64,000 nt of DNA from an uncultured Prevotella sp. (GTDB taxonomy: Bacteria > Bacteroidota > Bacteroidia > Bacteroidales > Bacteroidaceae). The notes beneath the pieces were generated by a model. It worked only from the letters and a program-made list of their open reading frames with translations, did not search any database and was not told the origin of the DNA. The DNA is taken from NCBI GenBank assembly GCA_905196835.1, contig CAJJWN010000011.1, positions 1-64,000 on the forward strand, given 5' to 3'. The translations under genes and the position numbers were made by a program. Shown here one piece after another: positions 59,349 to 64,000 of this stretch (its first letter is position 1; each line of letters opens with the position of its first letter).

Positions 59349-60782
59349 ATGAATAAATCATGTTTCTTTGCCGGACTGCTCGCCATTGCGGCTTCCGGCG
59401 TGTCCTTTACGTCATGTTCCGACGACGATAACGGCGGCGGAGGCGGCGCAGGTGGCGCCCTCTCGCAGCCTTACGTCATAACAGGCACCACGTCAGGCTC
59501 TGGCTCTACGGCCAACATTCTTACCACTACGGACAAGCTCGAAGGCGAAATCACGCTTGGCGGACTTGCCAACGACGGTGCTACTTACTGGGTGTTCCAC
59601 TCCGGCAAGTACCTTTACGCCCTGAATTACCAGGACGGCGAGGACGGCACTACCTACTCTTACGTGCGCAATCAGTCAACGGGCAACCTTGAGCGCAGGG
59701 CTATGGAGTATTTTGTTACGCGCTTCACGAGCTACGGAACGTATGATGATGAAATCATAACAACGTCGAGCGGCGTGGGCAATCCTGCCTGGGCAGACCC
59801 TGTTACGGGGTATATTCCTTACGTGTTGAAGGTGTCTCACCTTGACGTTGACGACGAGACGTTTTACTCTAACACCACAACCGACGGCGGAAGCGAGGCC
59901 GTCGTGGCCGACGATGCTTACGTGTGCGAGGACTATCTGGGCACGGGCGAGTACGTAACGCTGGCCGGAATAGAGCAGGTAGGCCGCAAAATATATTCCG
60001 CGGCGATACCGATGGGTCTGTCGCAGTACGGCTGCCAGCAGTTCACCGACGCCGAAAGGACGCAGTACAAGTACGTCCGCCCGGGCTATGAGGACCTTGT
60101 CAAGACCGAGGACGGCGGCTCTAACAGCAGCGCTTACAAGAAAGGCGAGCTGCAATGGACGCAGTGGCCCGACGAGTGTTGGGTCGCAATATTCTCCGAC
60201 AAGACGCTTACGGGCAAGAAACTCATCAAGACCGACCGCATAAGCTACGCCTGCGGACGCATGAAGTCGCAGTATTACCAGATGCTCTGGGCTACCGACG
60301 ACGGCCGGTATGTGTACGTCATCTCGCCCAGCTACGCCAAGACGATGGCCGACGCGCGGCAACAGACCACGCTGCCTGCCGGAGTTGTGCGCATAGACAC
60401 GCAGACAGAGCAGTTTGACGACTATTACTGCAACCTCGAACAGCTGTCGCCCAACGGTCTTCAGCGCAGCTGGTACATGGGCGGCGACAGCTTCCTGTTC
60501 CTCATGTACGACGCCCCCATAACCTCGTCGACCAAGACTGCCAACCGCCTTGCCGTGTTCAACGCCGGCACGAAGACGCTGACCGAGGTGACAGGACTGC
60601 CCACTGACGTGACAGGTTTCGGCAAAGCGCCTTACTTCGAGAACGGTTTTGCCTACGTTTCGGTGAACACCGGCAGCGGCTATCCGGCCGTTTACCGCAT
60701 CGACCCGGCATCGGGCACGGCCATGAAGACGCTCACCGTCAACATGGCTACCACCCTTACCGGCATCGGAAGGATAGATTAA
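59349..60782 (+). CDS. DUF4374 lipoprotein, XusB-like siderophore-binding protein
   Basis: 477 residues. The signal ends FTSC with Cys23, followed by [13 protein letters not shown], the acidic pattern that directs Bacteroidota lipoproteins to the cell surface. The rest reads as a beta-propeller ([72 protein letters not shown]), the DUF4374 family. In Bacteroides thetaiotaomicron the XusB protein of this kind binds foreign siderophores for the XusA receptor. Specificity here is unknown. Confidence 0.86.
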   Translation: MNKSCFFAGLLAIAASGVSFTSCSDDDNGGGGGAGGALSQPYVITGTTSGSGSTANILTTTDKLEGEITLGGLANDGATYWVFHSGKYLYALNYQDGEDGTTYSYVRNQSTGNLERRAMEYFVTRFTSYGTYDDEIITTSSGVGNPAWADPVTGYIPYVLKVSHLDVDDETFYSNTTTDGGSEAVVADDAYVCEDYLGTGEYVTLAGIEQVGRKIYSAAIPMGLSQYGCQQFTDAERTQYKYVRPGYEDLVKTEDGGSNSSAYKKGELQWTQWPDECWVAIFSDKTLTGKKLIKTDRISYACGRMKSQYYQMLWATDDGRYVYVISPSYAKTMADARQQTTLPAGVVRIDTQTEQFDDYYCNLEQLSPNGLQRSWYMGGDSFLFLMYDAPITSSTKTANRLAVFNAGTKTLTEVTGLPTDVTGFGKAPYFENGFAYVSVNTGSGYPAVYRIDPASGTAMKTLTVNMATTLTGIGRID

Positions 60783-60785
60783 GGC

Positions 60786-60852
60786 ATGTGGTTGTACGGT
60801 TTTGAGGTTATGGGGTCATACGGTTTTACGGTTATAAGGTTGTAAGGTCATG
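60786..60852. repeat. Period-8 tract ending in the PepSY start codon
   Basis: Eight units of GGTTGTAC, GGTTTTGA, GGTTATGG, GGTCATAC and so on; the last, GGTCATGG, contains the ATG of the next gene (60850-60852). Confidence 0.8.
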
Positions 60853-61962
60853 GGATTATTACGCAAAATCCATCTTTGGCTGTCGGTGCCTTTCGGCTTA
60901 ATCATCACCCTCGTGTGCTTCTCGGGAGCCATGCTCGTGTTCGAGAAGGAGCTGACACGGCTGTTTGGCGATAATACATATAAGGTGGAGAGAGCCGTGG
61001 GCGAGTCTCTGCCGATGAGCGTCATTGTAGAGAATGTTGCGCCTACGCTGCCCCGGGGCGTGCGCATAACGGGCGTTACGGTAAGCCATGACCCCGAAGA
61101 GGCGTACCGTGTGAACCTGTCGAAGCCGAAACATGCAGCGGTGACGGTAGACCAGTACACGGGCGAAGTCATCGGGTGGCAGGAGCGCACGGCGTTTTTC
61201 TCCACCATGTTCAGGCTCCACCGCTGGCTGCTCGACAGCGCGCGGCCCGAAGGAAGACCGGCTTGGGGAAAGCTCGTTGTGGGCGTATCGACGCTGATGT
61301 TCGTCGTGGCGTTGCTCTCGGGCGTGGCCCTGTGGTGGCCTAAGACGCGCCGCGCGCTGCGCGAGAGCCTGAAGGTGGCGGTGCACAAGGGGCGCGTCCG
61401 CCTGTGGCGCAGCCTCCATGTGGCCGGAGGTATGTATGCCCTGGTGCTGCTATTGGCCATGGCCTTGACGGGGCTTACGTGGTCGTTCCAGTGGTACAAC
61501 AGGGCGGTCTACGCCGCCTTCGGCATCGACGCGCCGCAGCGCAAGGGCGGACACGGCAGCGGAAGCAAGCCTGCGGCTACGCTTGACGCCTCCGCATGGC
61601 AGACGGTGTACAATCGCCTGCGTGCAGACAATCCCGAAGCACGCTCCATAACCGTGTCGGACGGCACGGCATCCGTATCGCACGGCGGCTTCGGCAACAC
61701 CCGTGCGGCCGACCGCTACACGTTCGACACCGCCACGGGGTGCATCACCTCCGCCACACCATACGCCGACGCAGCCCCCTCGGGCAAGCTGCGCGGCTGG
61801 CTCTACTCCGTGCATACGGGCACGTTCGGTGGACTGCCGACGCGCATCCTCTGGTTCTTGGCTTCGCTCTTCGGCGCGAGCCTGCCCATTACGGGCTATT
61901 GGCTGTGGCTGCGCAGGCTGCGGAAGAAGCGGAACAAGGCAGCCGCCGTGAGCGCGGCTTGA
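60850..61962 (+). CDS. PepSY-associated membrane protein, XusC-like
   Basis: 370 residues with four main transmembrane helices: residues about 5-30 (LWLSVPFGLIITLVCFSGAML), 140-165 (LVVGVSTLMFVVALLSGVALWWP), 190-215 and 330-352. PepSY-like periplasmic segments lie between them (VSHDPEEAYRVNLSKPKHAAVTVDQYTGEVIGW). Conserved histidines in IHLW, FRLHRWLL, LWRSLHVAGG and LYSVHTGTFGG could bind haem, in line with the idea that PepSY-TM proteins reduce ferric siderophores. The ATG is inside a repeat unit and no Shine-Dalgarno site is visible. Confidence 0.88.
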   Translation: MGLLRKIHLWLSVPFGLIITLVCFSGAMLVFEKELTRLFGDNTYKVERAVGESLPMSVIVENVAPTLPRGVRITGVTVSHDPEEAYRVNLSKPKHAAVTVDQYTGEVIGWQERTAFFSTMFRLHRWLLDSARPEGRPAWGKLVVGVSTLMFVVALLSGVALWWPKTRRALRESLKVAVHKGRVRLWRSLHVAGGMYALVLLLAMALTGLTWSFQWYNRAVYAAFGIDAPQRKGGHGSGSKPAATLDASAWQTVYNRLRADNPEARSITVSDGTASVSHGGFGNTRAADRYTFDTATGCITSATPYADAAPSGKLRGWLYSVHTGTFGGLPTRILWFLASLFGASLPITGYWLWLRRLRKKRNKAAAVSAA

Positions 61963-61986
61963 AGCTGTTTTAATTTAGTTAGACAT

Positions 61987-62127
61987 AAGAATACATCCTT
62001 TGTAGGGACATAATTCATTATGTCCGCACGTTCTGAAAGAACGTTTTTCATTTGCTGCGCTTGGGTAATACGCCTCTTCGCGGCGTGCGGACATAATGAA
62101 TTATGTCCCTATAAAGGATGTATTCTT
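61987..62127. mobile_element. MITE-like inverted repeat, copy 2
   Basis: 44-base arms (61987-62030 and 62084-62127) with one mismatch; they contain GTAGGGACATAATTCATTA. The centre has a second hairpin (ACGTTCTGAAAGAACGT). It shares its arm sequence with 12673-12786 but not its centre. Confidence 0.8.
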
Positions 62128-62197
62128 AAGTCTAATTCACGTAGTTATTCATACATCGGCATGTAAAATGATATATGACGGACAAACTCCCTTTGTT

Positions 62198-62332
62198 CCG
62201 CCGGATTTGCAATCCGGCGGTTCCTAAGTGCGGATTTGCAATCCGCACATACCCATACATTTACCTCATGGCAGTGTGGTTTGAGCGGATTGCAAATCCT
62301 TATATTAGTTTTCGGCGGATTGCAAATCCGCC
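62198..62332. repeat. Cluster of GCGGATTTGCAATCCGC palindromes
   Basis: Four units: 62198-62220, 62229-62247, 62283-62300 (partial) and 62314-62332. Units 1-2 read GGATTTGCAATCC and 3-4 the reverse complement GGATTGCAAATCC, so the cluster is itself an inverted repeat. Confidence 0.82.
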
Positions 62333-62420
62333 AAAACACATTACCTACAGCATGACTTGCAGCAGGACATAAACGGAATAACCTTCAATATCCATCCAAC
62401 AGATTTGCGGATAAACCGTA

Positions 62421-62527
62421 AGAGGTGGCCTTTCACGTTGCGAAAGGCCACCTTTTGCATTGTAAAAGGCCGTCTTTTGCAAGCTAAAAGACGGCCTTTT
62501 GGAAACCCCTTGACTGCCAGCCGTTTA
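62421..62527 (-). repeat. 80-bp quadruple-palindrome element
   Basis: Cores at 62421-62434, 62443-62456, 62465-62478 and 62487-62500. Cores 1-2 and 3-4 are complementary pairs (GAGGTGGCCTTTC with AAAGGCCACCTTTT). Box TTGACTGCCAG at 62510-62520, 9 bases away, continuing CCGTTTA. Confidence 0.87.
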
Positions 62528-62778
62528 CAAAGCCCGCGCAAGCCGCCGCGCCAGGCGGCACAAGAGGCGGCGTAACTACAAGTAGGTATGCCTGCCGCAT
62601 CACCGTTTTTAGGTACGCCAAGGCCGTCGGCCGGATGCCTGGTAACGTTTATAGGAAAAACAGAACACTTTGCTTTACGTTTCGACCAAGCGGCAACGGC
62701 ATTCCGCATGGCGGCATCCCCATTTGTCGGCATTGCCGAAACACACGCCGATACATGGTTTTTACCGATTTTTAAGTA
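62528..62778. other. Non-coding stretch upstream of the porin-like gene
   Basis: About 250 bases in which I see no gene, only short GC-rich inversions (GCCGCCGCGCCAGGCGGC near 62542, GGCCGTCGGCC near 62622). Confidence 0.35.
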
Positions 62779-62809
62779 TTGCTAACATTTTCTGATTGAT
62801 GTACTTTTG
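62779..62809 (+). promoter_or_regulatory. Promoter of the porin-like gene
   Basis: TTG (62779-62781), 20 bases, TACTTTTG (62802-62809); leader about 37 bases. Confidence 0.65.
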
Positions 62810-62850
62810 CATCGGAAATCATTACCGCAAACAAACCATAAAACGACAAT

Positions 62851-64000
62851 ATGAACAGTTTAAAGACAATGTTTTCAATGTGCGCGCTGGCCTTCTGCCT
62901 CGCCACGACTACGGCGCGGGCGCAGGTTTCGGCGGCCGACAGCGTGTATGAGCACGCCAAGGGCAACCGCCTTAGCATAGGTGGCTACGGCGAAATAGCC
63001 TATTCGCGCAACTTTTACAGTGACAACCCGTTCCGTTACGCCAACCCGTCGTATTACAAGAACGACCCTTCGCACGGGCGGTTTGACATTCCCCACGCCG
63101 TGCTTTACGTAGGCTACGACTTCGGCAAGGGCTGGAGCGTGGGCATGGAGCTTGAGTTCGAGCACGGCGGCAGCGGCGGAGCAATAGAGAAGGAAGCCGA
63201 GGAAGGCGGCGAATGGGAGGCCGAGACCGAGAAGGGAGGCGAGGTAGAGCTGGAGCAGTTCTGGGTGCAGAAGTCGTTTGCAGACTGGGCCAACATACGC
63301 TTCGGCCACATCGTGGTGCCCTTCGGACTTACCAACGCCCACCACGAGCCGCTCAACTTCTTCACCGTCTACCGTCCCGAGGGCGAGCGAACAATAATTC
63401 CAAGCACGTGGCACCAGACGGGCATCTCGTTCTTCGGCCGCTCGGGCGACTTCCGTTACGAGCTTCAGTTCACCGGAGGGCTTGACGCCATGTTCTTCGA
63501 CCGCACCTACTGGATAGGCAAGGGAGCGCAAAGCCCGTGGGAGTTCGAGGTCGCCAACAAGTTCGGCGTGCTCGCACGCATCGACAACTACGCCGTGCCC
63601 GGCCTGCGCATAGGCCTCAGCGGCTACTACGGCAAGACGATGCACAACACGTTTCCGCACGACCTCGAGACCGACGGCAACCGATACAAGGACATTGAGG
63701 GCAACCTTTACCTCGGCTCCATCGACTTCACGTACAACGCGCACAACTGGATTGCGCGCGGATATGCCGACTACGGCTACGTGAGCGACGCACAGGCAAT
63801 CAGCGCAATCAAGGCAAACCAGTCGTCGGGCACGTCGCCTTACCGCAAGACCGCATTCGGCTCGCACGCCGTTGCGGTGAGCGTCGAGGCCGGCTACGAC
63901 GTGTTCTCGCAGTTCCATAAGCTGCGCCGCACGGGGCAGAAGCTCTACGTCTTCGGCCACTACGAGTATTACGACTCTTACGTGAACAACGTTACCAACA
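62851..64000 (+). CDS. Porin-like outer-membrane barrel protein (3' end outside window)
   Basis: 383 residues are visible from MNSLKTMFSMCALAFC, with a signal peptide ending ARAQ (residue 24). Beta strands such as RLSIGGYGEIAYSRNFY, FDIPHAVLYVGYDFGKGW, EQFWVQKSFADWANIRFGHIVVPFG and RIGLSGYYGKTMHNT have the look of phosphate-selective-porin-like (OprP/OprO-like) barrels. Residues 111-136 are strikingly acidic (about ten Glu in 26), probably an outer loop or the pore constriction, which would favour cations. It lies near an iron operon but has its own promoter. The ligand is unknown. Confidence 0.78.
   Translation, partial: MNSLKTMFSMCALAFCLATTTARAQVSAADSVYEHAKGNRLSIGGYGEIAYSRNFYSDNPFRYANPSYYKNDPSHGRFDIPHAVLYVGYDFGKGWSVGMELEFEHGGSGGAIEKEAEEGGEWEAETEKGGEVELEQFWVQKSFADWANIRFGHIVVPFGLTNAHHEPLNFFTVYRPEGERTIIPSTWHQTGISFFGRSGDFRYELQFTGGLDAMFFDRTYWIGKGAQSPWEFEVANKFGVLARIDNYAVPGLRIGLSGYYGKTMHNTFPHDLETDGNRYKDIEGNLYLGSIDFTYNAHNWIARGYADYGYVSDAQAISAIKANQSSGTSPYRKTAFGSHAVAVSVEAGYDVFSQFHKLRRTGQKLYVFGHYEYYDSYVNNVTN

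Overview
The window is a chromosomal segment of a member of the Bacteroidales, most likely a Prevotellaceae (Prevotella sensu lato). The evidence is: promoters of the Bacteroidota type (TTTG or TTG, then 19-21 bases, then TAnnTTTG) and few Shine-Dalgarno sites; type III glutamine synthetase; the fused SecDF; the long form of IspG; a BamA/Skp/UppS/MurI operon; TonB-dependent receptors; and lipoproteins with a Cys-Ser-Asp-Asp start. Coding DNA is moderately GC-rich. I recognise no transposase, integrase, phage gene or rRNA. One tRNA (Arg, CCT) is present. Gene assignments rest on reading the translations, without database searches.

Layout: 1-5.4 kb is a nitrogen block (glutamine synthetase III, a porin-like protein, PII, ammonium transporter, asparagine synthetase). 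5.6-12.4 kb (minus strand) holds miaB, then a GH3-like enzyme, a lipoprotein, a DUF3108 protein and a class A beta-lactamase in one probable operon. 13-18.6 kb holds HU, a rhomboid protease, an endonuclease-fold membrane protein and secDF. 19.3-25.6 kb holds a polysaccharide flippase, a two-component pair, a papain-fold lipoprotein and a HAD phosphatase. 26-28.6 kb is acpP-fabF-rnc. 29.1-35.4 kb holds tRNA-Arg, an outer-membrane receptor, an AAA ATPase bracketed by a duplicated palindrome, and metG. 35.8-37.1 kb is an ECF sigma cassette with a Spy-like periplasmic protein. 37.5-44.4 kb is the envelope-biogenesis operon (DUF6089, uppS, bamA, three skp-like genes, murI). 44.4-56.7 kb holds a DUF6242 lipoprotein, pckA, upp, a sialate esterase, a GH71/99-like glycosidase, ispG, purE, a PAP2-like protein and rpoN. 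57-62 kb is a XusABC-like iron/xenosiderophore operon. A porin-like gene runs off the right end.

The least explained content is intergenic. (1) Twelve elements share one architecture: four 14-base palindromic cores separated by three 8-base spacers, exactly 80 bases in every copy, with a box resembling TAAC(n4)TTGATTATCAA usually about 9 bases away. (2) Many gene junctions carry imperfect tandem repeats of period 7, 8 or 9, often arranged as long inverted repeats. Their sequence differs between loci while the period is kept, and they supply several stop and start codons. One sits in frame inside miaB. (3) Several unrelated hairpin or MITE-like elements are present, including a pair at 12.7 and 62.0 kb and one flanked by 17-base direct repeats. 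Other points worth a look are a 16-bp GCAA-capped hairpin inside the 5' end of rnc and two promoters whose predicted start coincides with the ATG.
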